This document shows, in pieces, positions 6,606-15,468 of a stretch of 26,537 nt of DNA. The stretch covers positions 1 through 26,537 of the forward strand of contig CAYOSH010000045.1 in assembly GCA_964406575.1 (NCBI GenBank). Reading direction: 5' to 3'. A model generated the notes under the pieces. That model had not been told where the DNA came from. It saw only the letters and a program-made list of their open reading frames with translations, and did no database searches. Within the stretch, counting starts at the first letter, position 1, and each line of letters begins with the position of its first letter. This DNA is from WTAW01 sp964406575 (GTDB lineage: Bacteria; Acidobacteriota; Aminicenantia; Aminicenantales; Aminicenantaceae). The position numbers and the translations under genes are program-made.

Positions 6606-7833
6606 CTTCCCTTAGCGACATTTTTCGACCTTGCCCCTCAACTTTTTCGGAATTATTAAAAAACAGAGACCTCCCAAAAAGGATCAGGAGGGATGAAAAG
6701 AGAAACACGATCGCAGCTAAGGGCAGAAATGCGGAGCGGATTCCCAAGGCTTGAGACATCCAACCGAAGATAACGGGTCCAAAGGCAAACCCCAGATCGA
6801 CAGAGGCGGTGAAGAGGCTCAAGGTCATCCCTTTTTCTCGACTCGAAGTGCCGACAACGGCGAGTGCGGAAAGGTGGGGATACAAAATTCCGGTCCCGAG
6901 GCCCCAGACCAATCCTGAGAGAGCAAGGAGAATATTGTCTTGAGAAAAATACAAAAGGACTGCCCCGCCGGCTAAAAAATAAAATGCGGGTAACACAAGT
7001 TGGGGATTGCCCCAAAACAAGAATTTTTTCCCGCCAAATAACCTGAGACAAACGGCGGTCAGGCCGAGCAACATGTAAAAATATCCTGCCCTCATCGAAG
7101 ACCCTTTATAGGCAAGCAATGGGACAAAAGACAGGCTGGAGCTCAATCCAACCTCGAAGATGAAAGCGAGTAAAAAAATGATGAGCATCCGCTTCTGTGC
7201 CAGCAGGCGCAAAAAACCTATTCTTTGAGAATCTGGCTCCTTCGGCATTCGGGGCATCGGGCTTTTGATGAACAAGATGGAAAGGAAGGGGATGGCCACA
7301 AAGATGGCGGCCACAAGAAAAAAATAGAAAAAACCATACTTCTGGATGATCACCTCAGCAACGTATGGGATCAGGAGCAGCGGTAGCATAAAACCTGTAG
7401 AGACAACGCCGATGGCATAGGTTCTGGTTTTTTCAGGAACGGCAAGGATCGTGATCAACATCGCAGCAAGGACAAAAACAGAAAAAGCAAGACCATGACA
7501 AATCCTGATAGCAAAAATCTCCCAGCCGAGATCTTTCACAAAGACATACAGGCAAGTCACTAAAAACATCAGACCGAGGCCGGCCACACACACCCTTTTG
7601 GGCTGCACACGACCCAGCAGCCATCCCGCAAGAGGCCTTGAAAGAAAGGCTGCGAAGGAAAAGATGCCTATAACAAAACCTATCTGTCGCGGTGATCCTC
7701 CAAGGCTCTCCAGAAAAAGGGGAAGGAGGTTAAGCACGGCCAAGGAAGAAAAGGCCATCAGAACCAGAAAATGCATGGCCAGGACAACTCTGGGCAAAGC
7801 TCTCTCCTGGGTCAAAGAGCTTGAATTTTCCAT
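6589..7833 (-). CDS. MFS transporter
   Basis: A 414-residue major facilitator superfamily permease with about twelve transmembrane segments in two halves. The loop between helices 2 and 3 reads SRPLAGWLLGRVQPKRV, a version of MFS motif A, and LVWGLGTGILYPHLSALAV lies in the second half. A charged central loop (PMPRMPKEPDSQRIG) separates the halves. The family covers drug efflux and sugar or organic acid uptake, and the substrate cannot be predicted. The ATG is 12 nt after the stop of the upstream hypothetical gene and has no clear ribosome site. The last 17 nt are also coding on the other strand for the radical SAM protein; no terminator fits between them. Confidence 0.88.
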   Translation of the reverse strand: MENSSSLTQERALPRVVLAMHFLVLMAFSSLAVLNLLPLFLESLGGSPRQIGFVIGIFSFAAFLSRPLAGWLLGRVQPKRVCVAGLGLMFLVTCLYVFVKDLGWEIFAIRICHGLAFSVFVLAAMLITILAVPEKTRTYAIGVVSTGFMLPLLLIPYVAEVIIQKYGFFYFFLVAAIFVAIPFLSILFIKSPMPRMPKEPDSQRIGFLRLLAQKRMLIIFLLAFIFEVGLSSSLSFVPLLAYKGSSMRAGYFYMLLGLTAVCLRLFGGKKFLFWGNPQLVLPAFYFLAGGAVLLYFSQDNILLALSGLVWGLGTGILYPHLSALAVVGTSSREKGMTLSLFTASVDLGFAFGPVIFGWMSQALGIRSAFLPLAAIVFLFSSLLILFGRSLFFNNSEKVEGQGRKMSLREVNRDG

Positions 7834-7845
7834 GGAGAAGAAAAG

Positions 7846-8307
7846 TTATTCTGTTCGGGTGGCTGATTTAAAACAGAAGCTTCGATAATGCTCGATAACA
7901 TCCAGGATGAGATCTTCTTTTTTCATCTTCAAGATCTCTGAAGGGGCGATATCTTTCATGAATCGGCCTTCTGTTTCTTCCATAGGACTGTTCTTGTCCT
8001 TTCTTCCCTTGAGACATAACTTGAGCTGAAGCTCAAGAGAGTTTTTCGGAAACAGGATGATGTACAAAAAATGCTCGACCCTGGATTTGGGAAAATTGAT
8101 CTGGAAGGCGATCGATCTTCCTTTAGATTTTTTTATTCTTGAATTTATCCTGTAATTTTTGAGCTCTTCCCCCACGCTTTCAAAGGCAGGTTCGACAACG
8201 AATTCACAAAACTGATCGAAATTTTTAATGGTCTCGTCTTTGCTTCTCTCAATGATCCTGTATCCTTCAAAGAAACTTGCCAGATTTTCTTTCCAATCCT
8301 TTGTCAT
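7846..8307 (-). CDS. Hypothetical protein
   Basis: A 153-residue soluble protein that I do not recognise. It has no signal peptide, no membrane segment and no cysteine cluster. Composition is lysine-, glutamate- and phenylalanine-rich, with predicted helices at the N terminus (WKENLASFFEGYRIIERSKD) and C terminus (EILKMKKEDLILDVIEHYRS) and a likely beta-rich middle (SIAFQINFPKS, FLYIILFP). The start is supported by TGAGGA five to six nt before the ATG. It lies 12 nt before the MFS gene on the same strand and is probably co-transcribed with it. Confidence 0.75.
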   Translation of the reverse strand: MTKDWKENLASFFEGYRIIERSKDETIKNFDQFCEFVVEPAFESVGEELKNYRINSRIKKSKGRSIAFQINFPKSRVEHFLYIILFPKNSLELQLKLCLKGRKDKNSPMEETEGRFMKDIAPSEILKMKKEDLILDVIEHYRSFCFKSATRTE

Positions 8308-8441
8308 GTCGGTCCTCAGGCTAATCTTGGGGTTGCTATTCTATCACACTTCTTAGGGAGTTTCTATCCGCTCCCACTCTTCGTAAGCATCCTTATTTCC
8401 GTGATAAGGGCATTAGACGCAAAAAAGAGCGAGAAAGCCAG

Positions 8442-8469
8442 TTGACATAGGTTATTATTTCTATAAAAT
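8442..8469 (+). promoter_or_regulatory. Putative promoter of the DUF1684 gene
   Basis: TTGACA (8442-8447), a 16-nt spacer and TAAAAT (8464-8469) precede the gene. The expected start near 8476 leaves a short leader of about 17 nt that contains the GGAG ribosome binding site. Confidence 0.65.
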
Positions 8470-8492
8470 ATGCAAACACGTTGGAGTCTTTC

Positions 8493-9419
8493 ATGAAAAT
8501 CAACACAAAAACAGCTCGTTCGATGGCTTTTCTCCTGTGGCTGGCAGGACTCATGATTTTCCCGAATCCTGGGACGTTATTCGGAGAGGAAGACCAGACA
8601 TTCGTCCAGAGAGAACAGGCATGGAGAGCAAATCGGGATGAAGAGATGCGCTCGCCCACGAGCTGGTTGAATATCGCCGGTCTTTTTTGGCTGAAGGAGG
8701 GAGAGAACGGATTTGGGACTGCAGAGAGCAATCCGATCAAGCTCCCCAAGGGCTCGGCCCCCCTTTTTGCAGGCAAATACATCCTCAAAAATGATACGAT
8801 CACAGTGATCGCAGAAAAGGGTGTTGCGTTTAAGGTTGAAGAACGTCTCATCGATAGACGAGCACTCAAAGGAGATGATACTGGGAAGCCTGATGTGATC
8901 TTATTGAACAGCCTGCGCATGTGGGTGATCAAACGATTCGGCCGGTATGCGATTAGACTGCGCGACCTGAATCACCCCCCATTCCTAAATTACCAAAGAC
9001 TCAATTTTTTTCCCCCTGCTGAAAAATTCAAGCTCGAAGCGGAATTCCACCCTTTTCCGGAACTGAAGAAGATGGAAGTCGGAACTGTACTGGGTGAATA
9101 CACTGTAATGGATTCACCGGGTTATGTAGTTTTTAGAATCGACGGGAAGGAATACCGGCTTGATGCATTCTCAGCTCGGCCCAAGAAGCTTTTTTTTATT
9201 TTCGGCGATGAGACGAACGGAGAGGAAACTTACGAGGCTTCGCGCTTCTTGGAGGCGGACATCCTGAACAACGGCAAAGTCGACCTGAACTTCAACAGAG
9301 CATACAATCCCCCCTGCGCGTACACTTCATACGCCACCTGTCCCCTTCCCCCTCCGCAAAATCAGCTCAAGATTGCCATCAGAGCCGGAGAGAAAAAATA
9401 TCCAGATTCCCATCATTGA
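8493..9419 (+). CDS. DUF1684 family secreted protein
   Basis: A 308-residue protein of the DUF1684 family, function unknown. The N terminus (MKINTKTARS, then a hydrophobic stretch to about residue 25) is a signal peptide, so the protein is exported. The family hallmarks are clear: SWLNIAGLFWLKEGENGFG near the N terminus and the C-terminal FNRAYNPPCAYTSYATCPLP. The ATG at 8493 is preferred over an in-frame TTG at 8481 because GGAG lies six nt before it and the signal peptide starts there. A promoter precedes it, so it is probably a single-gene unit; it ends 53 nt before the convergent flavodiiron gene. Confidence 0.9.
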   Translation: MKINTKTARSMAFLLWLAGLMIFPNPGTLFGEEDQTFVQREQAWRANRDEEMRSPTSWLNIAGLFWLKEGENGFGTAESNPIKLPKGSAPLFAGKYILKNDTITVIAEKGVAFKVEERLIDRRALKGDDTGKPDVILLNSLRMWVIKRFGRYAIRLRDLNHPPFLNYQRLNFFPPAEKFKLEAEFHPFPELKKMEVGTVLGEYTVMDSPGYVVFRIDGKEYRLDAFSARPKKLFFIFGDETNGEETYEASRFLEADILNNGKVDLNFNRAYNPPCAYTSYATCPLPPPQNQLKIAIRAGEKKYPDSHH

Positions 9420-9472
9420 GAGGAGAGACGCCATAGAAGAGGCGCGTTCTGTCTGAATTTAAACAGGAGGAG

Positions 9473-10672
9473 TTATTCGTTCTTTATAAGCGCAGCAAAC
9501 TTCCGCCCGAATTCCTTCGCGCTTTCCATGTCTTCCTCGGTCGGGCTGCCGATAAATTCAAACGTGTCCACAATCTCCCATTTTAAAGGCTCCACGATTT
9601 GCTTCACACCTCTCAAGGCTCCTCCACTCCAACCATAACTTCCAAAAAAGGCAGCCTTTTTTTGCCTGATCCTCTTGTGGGCAGCCATGTGGAGGACTTC
9701 GGCCATCGTAGGGAAGAGCGACACTTCGTAGGTGGGAGCACCGATCATGACTCCGCGCTTCGTCCAGAGGGAGGGGAGGATGTAACTGACGTGCGTGCGG
9801 GCCACATCAAAAATATCCAGAGGGACACCTCCAGAGGCAAGCCCCTCGGCGACGGCATTCATCACAATTTCTGTGTTTCCGTACATAGAACCGTAGATGA
9901 GAGTCACTCCCGGTTCTGTCGCTCCATCGGCACACTCCGCCCATTTCTTATATTGGCTCACGATCAGGGGGATGTTCTTGCGCCAGATCAGACCATGGGA
10001 AGGAGCGAGGATGTCCGTGGGAAGGTCTTTCAATTTTTCGATGGCGGCGAGCACACGAGGACTAAAATTCGCTACAATATTCACATAGTAGCGGAGGGCT
10101 TCTTTCACGTAAAACTCCGTGGATTTGCAGTCATCATCGAAGAGGGCCCCTCGAATGGCTCCATAGCTTCCAAAGGCATCACAACTGAACAGGATTTTAT
10201 CCAGAGGGTCATACGTCATCATTGTCTCCGGCCAATGAAGAAAAGGCGTAGAGAGGAACTGAAGACTCCTCTTTCCCAGAGATAGACTATCTCCATCACT
10301 GACCACCAAAACGTTATCCGTAATAGAGAAGAATGTTTTTAGCAGATCCTTCGTCTTTGCCGTCCCGACGAGAGTCACCTGTGGCGCAATCCTTCTCAGC
10401 GTCCGGATAAGACCAGAATGGTCGGGTTCCATGTGGTTCACGATGACATAATCGATCTTGGTGATGTCTGTGACATGATCGATCTTGGAAAAATATTCAT
10501 CCGCTTTGATCGACTTGGTTAGATCAATGATCGCTTTTTTCTCATCATTGATGAGGAATGAATTGTAAGAGACGCCCTCCTGAGCGATGGGCCATAATCC
10601 CTCAAAAAGGTCGGTTGTTCGGTCATTCACTCCTATATAAAAAATGTCAGGTTTGATCTCTGCTTCGGGCAT
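9473..10672 (-). CDS. Flavodiiron protein (FprA/A-type flavoprotein)
   Basis: A 399-residue cytoplasmic enzyme that reduces O2 to water or NO to N2O, protecting anaerobes. The N-terminal metallo-beta-lactamase-like domain (about 1-250) carries all diiron ligands: H80, E82, D84 and H85 in NHMEPDHSG, H146 in LHWPETMM, D165 in SCDAFGS and H226 in APSHGLIW. The C-terminal flavodoxin domain starts near residue 255 with IYGSMYGNTE for FMN phosphate binding. There is no C-terminal rubredoxin or reductase extension, so a separate electron donor is needed and none is encoded nearby. AAGGAG lies ten nt before the ATG, and a good promoter is upstream. Confidence 0.95.
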   Translation of the reverse strand: MPEAEIKPDIFYIGVNDRTTDLFEGLWPIAQEGVSYNSFLINDEKKAIIDLTKSIKADEYFSKIDHVTDITKIDYVIVNHMEPDHSGLIRTLRRIAPQVTLVGTAKTKDLLKTFFSITDNVLVVSDGDSLSLGKRSLQFLSTPFLHWPETMMTYDPLDKILFSCDAFGSYGAIRGALFDDDCKSTEFYVKEALRYYVNIVANFSPRVLAAIEKLKDLPTDILAPSHGLIWRKNIPLIVSQYKKWAECADGATEPGVTLIYGSMYGNTEIVMNAVAEGLASGGVPLDIFDVARTHVSYILPSLWTKRGVMIGAPTYEVSLFPTMAEVLHMAAHKRIRQKKAAFFGSYGWSGGALRGVKQIVEPLKWEIVDTFEFIGSPTEEDMESAKEFGRKFAALIKNE

Positions 10673-10705
10673 GGTCTCTGTTCTCCTTCCTAGAGTTAAC
10701 CTTCG

Positions 10706-10734
10706 ATTCTAATGGCTGCGCAATGAATATGCAA
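10706..10734 (-). promoter_or_regulatory. Putative promoter of the flavodiiron gene
   Basis: On the minus strand TTGCAT (10729-10734), a 17-nt spacer and TAGAAT (10706-10711) form a good sigma-70 type promoter. The leader would be about 27 nt and contains AAGGAG. No operator for a known redox or NO regulator is apparent. Confidence 0.7.
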
Positions 10735-10851
10735 CCCCTAAAGGGCCTCTGGTAAGGCAACAGAGTTTCTTCTTTACCTTGATAAAGGGTTATGGTACAT
10801 ATACGGGAAAAAAGACGAGGCGCACGAGAGCTCGTTCTTGAGGAGAAAGAC

Positions 10852-12219
10852 ATGAGCGCTCTTGATAAAAGTCAAAGAGGCAGCTGGGGATCCAAGATCG
10901 CTTTCATCTTTGCTGCGTCCGGCTCGGCTATAGGCCTGGGCAACATCTGGCGTTTTCCTCTTATGGTCGGCCTGAACGGCGGGGCCATCTTTGTCTTTTG
11001 TTACATACTGGCCATCATCTTTGTCGGTTTTCCGGTCATGCTGGCAGAATTCACCCTTGGCCGACACACAGCTAAAAATCCCGTAGGGGCTTACAATACC
11101 ATAAAACCTCGGTCTGTATGGCAACTGTTCGGCTACATGGGAGCCCTGGGAGGAGCCTGCATTCTTTCATATTACGGCGTCATTGCAGGCTGGGCTCTCG
11201 GATATTTATACAAAACCGCCGCCGGCGCTTTCCGAGGGGATATCACACTGGCACAATCCAATACTCTTTTCCTGAATTTTGCCGCCAATCCTCTTGAGAC
11301 GATCTTTTGTTTGTTTGTAATCGTGGGAATCACCACATTTGTCATATCAAAAGGAGTTCGGGCGGGAATCGAGAGATGGACAAAAATCCTCATGCCCATT
11401 CTCTTCGGCTTGATCATTCTCCTTGCTATAAGGGCTGTGACCCTTCCCGGAGCAGGCCCCGGACTCTCTTTTTATCTCAAGCCTGATTTTTCAAAGCTCA
11501 ACATGACCGTAATTTTTTTCGCGCTGGGACAGGCATTCTTTTCATTAGGGTTGGGAGTGGGCACGATGATCACTTATGCCAGCTATCTGTCCAAAAGGGA
11601 GAACCTCGTCACATCCGCGGGGTGGGTGTCTTTTTCAGACACGCTCATCGCTGTTTTTGCCGGAATTATCATCTTCCCCACTCTTTTCGCTACGCCCGGA
11701 GTCAGTCCCGAGAATTTTTCTATCGATACGGGGCTCATGTTTCAAGTCTTCCCACTCATCATTTCTAAGATTCCCGGGGGATACTTCTTCGGAATCCTCT
11801 TCTTTTTTCTTCTTCTGGTCGCAGCGCTGACTTCAACCGTTTCCATGATGGAAATTCCTGTGGCCTATTTTGTGGATGAGCGCAACTGGCCACGACGGAA
11901 GGCCACATTTCTCGTGGGTGCCTTCTGTTTTTTCCTCGGGATCCCCTCGGCCTTATCCGTAGGAGGTGTGCCGGCACTGACTCAGTGGGGATTTTTGAGG
12001 AAAATGGACCTCGCCTTCGGCAACATCGTGTTGGCAGTGGGCGCACTTGCCATCTGCCTGTTTATCTCTTATGTTTGGAAGGTAAAAAATGCGCTGAAGG
12101 AGATTGCCTTGGGGAGTGGCCGCTTCAGGTTGAAGCACCTTTGGGTCTTCAGCGTAAAGTATGCAGCTCCCATAGTCATTGTCATCATACTTATCTTTAT
12201 AAGAAAATTAACAGGATGA
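10852..12219 (+). CDS. Na+-dependent transporter, NSS family (copy 1)
   Basis: A 455-residue neurotransmitter:sodium symporter (LeuT/MhsT type), probably importing amino acids with Na+. The TM1 signature GSAIGLGNIWRFP is at residues 24-36, which in LeuT forms the unwound substrate and Na+ site. Also seen are AEFTLGRHT, TM6 GQAFFSLGLGVGTMITYASY and TM8 VAALTSTVSMME with the Ser/Thr of the Na2 site. The ATG at 10852 is chosen over the upstream in-frame ATG at 10792 because GAGGAG lies six nt before it and the protein then aligns end to end with its paralogue downstream. It heads a same-strand transporter block. Confidence 0.94.
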   Translation: MSALDKSQRGSWGSKIAFIFAASGSAIGLGNIWRFPLMVGLNGGAIFVFCYILAIIFVGFPVMLAEFTLGRHTAKNPVGAYNTIKPRSVWQLFGYMGALGGACILSYYGVIAGWALGYLYKTAAGAFRGDITLAQSNTLFLNFAANPLETIFCLFVIVGITTFVISKGVRAGIERWTKILMPILFGLIILLAIRAVTLPGAGPGLSFYLKPDFSKLNMTVIFFALGQAFFSLGLGVGTMITYASYLSKRENLVTSAGWVSFSDTLIAVFAGIIIFPTLFATPGVSPENFSIDTGLMFQVFPLIISKIPGGYFFGILFFFLLLVAALTSTVSMMEIPVAYFVDERNWPRRKATFLVGAFCFFLGIPSALSVGGVPALTQWGFLRKMDLAFGNIVLAVGALAICLFISYVWKVKNALKEIALGSGRFRLKHLWVFSVKYAAPIVIVIILIFIRKLTG

Positions 12220-12352
12220 CATGATGTGTTCCAGATTCACAGATTTAGAGAAGCTTAGGAACAAAGGCAATTCTTTACCAATTGACTTGTTTTGTGATAA
12301 AACCATGGATTAAAAATATGTCTTTTGACAAAATGCCCTTAGTAGAGACAGG

Positions 12353-13714
12353 ATGAACGGTCAGGACCAAAACCAAAGAGGCCATTGGGGTTCGAAACTC
12401 GCCTTCATCTTCGCGGCGACAGGTTCAGCCATCGGACTCGGGAACATCTGGCGCTTTCCGATGGTGGTGGGGAAATACGGCGGAGCCGTGTTTGTCTTTG
12501 TCTACATACTCGCTGTTGCACTTGTCGGCTTTACCGTGATGCTGGCGGAAATGACAATCGGCCGGCACACACAGCGGAATGCGATCGGAGCTTTTGAAAA
12601 AATAAAGCCCCGTACACCCTGGAAGATCATCGGCGCTTTGGGCCTCCTGACAAGCATCTGCATCCTTTCCTATTATTCTGTGATCGCCGGCTGGGCCGTA
12701 GGATATTTTGTTAAAACCGTTTCCGGAACATTTAAGGGAGGCATCACAAGTCAGTTGAGTGAGCAGATCTACACCAACTTCGTTTCCAATCCGCTTATGA
12801 CGACCGTCTGTTTTTTTGCAGTCATCGGGATCACGACATTCATCATCTCCAAGGGTGTGCAGAGCGGTATCGAAAGATGGACGAAAATCCTCATGCCCGT
12901 CCTGTTGCTGTTGATCCTCTATTTGGCTATAAAAGCACTGACTCTACCCGGTGCAGGGCAGGGTGTTTCCTTTTATCTCAAACCGGACTTTTCCAAGCTG
13001 AACGGCACGGTCGTTCTCTTTGCCTTTGGCCAGGCGTTTTTTTCTTTGAGCATCGGCATGGGAATCATGATCACCTACGGAAGCTACATCTCCAAATCCG
13101 ATAATTTGGTAACCTCGGCAGGATGGGTCTCATTCTCGGATACTCTCGTCGCATTCCTTGCCGGGATCATCATATTTCCCACCCTTTTCGCCATTCCCGG
13201 CATCGAACCCACAGCCGGTCCGGGGCTCGTGTTCAAAGTGTTTCCGTTGATTTTTTCTAAAATCCCCGGGGGCAATTTCTTCGGGATTCTTTTCTTCACA
13301 CTGCTGCTGGTCGCGGCCATCACCTCGACCATATCACTCCTGGAAGTCTCTGTCGCCTACTTCATCGACGAGCGGAACTGGTCGAGAAAAAAGGCGGCTT
13401 ATCTTTTGGGAGGTTTTGCCTTTCTGCTCGGGATCCCCTCTGCCCTCTCTTCCGGAGGGATGAAGTTGTTCACGGATATTGATTTTATGGGAAAATTCGA
13501 TATCATTTTTGCCAACATCTCCTTGGCCGTTGGCGCACTCCTGATCTGCATTTTTGTGGGTTGGATCTGGGGCATAAAAAAACCGGTGGAAGAAGTGCGT
13601 TCGGGAAATCCTCGCTTCAAAATACGCCTTCTCTGGCTCTTTTCCCTCAAATTTTTCTCCCCTATCGTGCTTATCATCATTCTTATTTTCATCAAAAAAA
13701 TCATTACAGGATAG
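12353..13714 (+). CDS. Na+-dependent transporter, NSS family (copy 2)
   Basis: A 453-residue paralogue of the preceding gene; by eye well over half of the residues agree, with collinear motifs (GSAIGLGNIWRFP at 24-36, AEMTIGRHT, GQAFFSLSIGMGIMITYGSY, AAITSTISLLE). Both end in a similar LIFI-K/R-K tail. It is a Na+-coupled carrier, probably for amino acids. The ATG is set by alignment with copy 1 (MNGQDQNQRGHWGSK against MSALDKSQRGSWGSK); the upstream AGG is too close to the ATG to be a good ribosome site. The 133-nt gap from copy 1 contains TTGACA-like boxes, so separate initiation is possible. The next gene follows after 7 nt. Confidence 0.94.
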   Translation: MNGQDQNQRGHWGSKLAFIFAATGSAIGLGNIWRFPMVVGKYGGAVFVFVYILAVALVGFTVMLAEMTIGRHTQRNAIGAFEKIKPRTPWKIIGALGLLTSICILSYYSVIAGWAVGYFVKTVSGTFKGGITSQLSEQIYTNFVSNPLMTTVCFFAVIGITTFIISKGVQSGIERWTKILMPVLLLLILYLAIKALTLPGAGQGVSFYLKPDFSKLNGTVVLFAFGQAFFSLSIGMGIMITYGSYISKSDNLVTSAGWVSFSDTLVAFLAGIIIFPTLFAIPGIEPTAGPGLVFKVFPLIFSKIPGGNFFGILFFTLLLVAAITSTISLLEVSVAYFIDERNWSRKKAAYLLGGFAFLLGIPSALSSGGMKLFTDIDFMGKFDIIFANISLAVGALLICIFVGWIWGIKKPVEEVRSGNPRFKIRLLWLFSLKFFSPIVLIIILIFIKKIITG

Positions 13715-13721
13715 CGATAAC

Positions 13722-15452
13722 ATGAAGAAAAAATTCATTGTCTCCTCGATTGCAATCATCTTTTTCTTCGGGCTTCACTCTGTGAATGCAGCCGATATCC
13801 AAGGCAGGGTCACACTCTTCCCCAAAGGGACGCCTTACACAAAAGGCTCCATCCTGGTTCGACCCATCGCTGAGGATGTTTTCATAAAAGCCGATATCGA
13901 TAAAGAGGGAAACTACACCTTTTCTGACCTCGACCCAGGCAAGTATGTCATCAAAATGGACCTGTATGGCCTGACACCCATCGAGCAGGAGATCGAAATC
14001 AAAGATCCGGAAGAGACACTGGTCCTTGACCTCCCCATATCCCTTTCCTTTTTGGATAAGGTCCTTGTTTCCATCAAGGACTTCAGCGATTTCGTCTGGT
14101 TTCCTGTCATGGTGGTTCTTCTGCTCGGAGTGGGGATCATGCTCACGTATATCTGTCGTCTGATCCAGGTGCGACGGCTATTTCTCGCGTTGAAAATCGT
14201 CCTAGAGGGCGCCCTCCACAAAGATAAAGCTGAAAAAGGGGAGGGAGACATCACCCCATATGCTGCCCTTATGACCGCCCTTGCAGCCACAGTCGGGAAC
14301 GGCAATATCGCCGGTGTCGCCACAGCCATCGCGACCGGTGGGCCGGGAGCCCCTGTCTGGATGTGGATCGCCGGTTTTCTCGGCATGGCCACAAAATATG
14401 CAGAGGGATTCTTTGGAGTCAAATTCCGGGTGAAAAATAAACGGGGCGAGATGTCTGGCGGCCCGATGTATTACGCACGCATGGGGATCAAGAACGAAAA
14501 ATTAGCTAAATTCATGGGGATGTTCTTTGCGATCTGCGGTGCTTTTGCCTGTCTGTTCGGAACGGGCAACATGGCCCAATCCAATTCTATGGCTCTGGCT
14601 TTTAACGACCAGTTCGGCGTGCCCTTTTGGTTGACAGGCCTGGTCATCACAACTATGGTCGGGGCTGTTATCCTGGGCGGGATCAAGAGGATCGGGGGCG
14701 TGTCTGAGCGCCTCGTTCCAACGATGATCGTCTTCTACTTTTGTGGAGCCGTTGTCGTCATCCTGGCGAATATCACAAATTTGCCGGCCGCATTTACCGT
14801 CATCTTTAAATCTGCGTTCTCTGTGAAGGCCTTGGGGGGAGCCATGGTCGGAACGTCCATGAAGCAGGTGGTCCAGATCGGCGTGCGCCGTGGCTTACTT
14901 TCCAATGAGTCGGGATTGGGTTCTGCAGCAATCGCCCAATCCGCCTCCAAATCCTCCGACCCCTCAAAAAACGGTCTTATCGCTATGACCGGGACTTTCA
15001 TCGACACCTTGTGTGTGAACACGCTGACCACTCTGACTATCGTCATCACAGGTATGTACCTCAAAACCGCTACATTCGGAGCGACGAACGGTCTCACGTC
15101 CACAGCTTTGACTGCGGCTGCGTTCAGTTCCGTCATCCCCTCCGGCGGTTATATCATCGCACTCAGTTCGTTCCTTTTCGGATATTCGACCCTCCTCGGA
15201 TGGTGTTATTACGGAGAGAAATGCCTGGAGTACATCTTCGGCACAGGAGTCGTGCTATCTTACAGAGTTGTGTTTCTCGGTTTGTTGTTCGTCGGCTCGA
15301 TCCTCCAGGGTGTTCACCTCAACATCGTCTGGCTCATCGGAGACACAGCCAATGCTTTTATGGCCTTTCCCAACCTGGTGTCCCTGATCTTGCTGAGTGG
15401 CCTGCTCGGAAAAATCACAAGAGATTATTTTTTCAAAAAGCATAAACCATAG
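13722..15452 (+). CDS. AGCS alanine/glycine:Na+ symporter with secreted N-terminal beta-domain
   Basis: A 576-residue protein with two parts. Residues 1-24 form a signal peptide (MKKKFIVSSIAIIFFFG, cleavage after VNA). Residues 25-107 look like a carboxypeptidase-regulatory-like beta-sandwich, with IQGRVTLFPKG, DIDKEGNYTFSDLDPGKYVIKM and a closing LVLDLPISLSF. From about residue 120 a complete AGCS carrier follows: ALMTALAATVGNGNIAGVAT, GGPGAPVWMWIAGFLGMATK and RRGLLSNESGLGSAAIAQS are family signatures. Ordinary AGCS proteins are about 450-480 residues and lack this extension. The carrier probably imports alanine or glycine with Na+. AGGA lies ten nt before the ATG; the gene follows NSS copy 2 after 7 nt, suggesting one operon. 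Confidence 0.93.
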   Translation: MKKKFIVSSIAIIFFFGLHSVNAADIQGRVTLFPKGTPYTKGSILVRPIAEDVFIKADIDKEGNYTFSDLDPGKYVIKMDLYGLTPIEQEIEIKDPEETLVLDLPISLSFLDKVLVSIKDFSDFVWFPVMVVLLLGVGIMLTYICRLIQVRRLFLALKIVLEGALHKDKAEKGEGDITPYAALMTALAATVGNGNIAGVATAIATGGPGAPVWMWIAGFLGMATKYAEGFFGVKFRVKNKRGEMSGGPMYYARMGIKNEKLAKFMGMFFAICGAFACLFGTGNMAQSNSMALAFNDQFGVPFWLTGLVITTMVGAVILGGIKRIGGVSERLVPTMIVFYFCGAVVVILANITNLPAAFTVIFKSAFSVKALGGAMVGTSMKQVVQIGVRRGLLSNESGLGSAAIAQSASKSSDPSKNGLIAMTGTFIDTLCVNTLTTLTIVITGMYLKTATFGATNGLTSTALTAAAFSSVIPSGGYIIALSSFLFGYSTLLGWCYYGEKCLEYIFGTGVVLSYRVVFLGLLFVGSILQGVHLNIVWLIGDTANAFMAFPNLVSLILLSGLLGKITRDYFFKKHKP

Positions 15453-15468
15453 AACTCAGGCACCCTCG

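Noticed and set aside
9599..10285. Plus-strand open frame of 228 residues opposite the flavodiiron gene
   Set aside because: All diiron and flavodoxin motifs lie on the minus strand; this frame has no recognisable features.
12220..12352. Terminator between the two NSS genes
   Set aside because: Only a tiny GTTTT/AAAAC hairpin is present without a T-run, so no termination signal is called.
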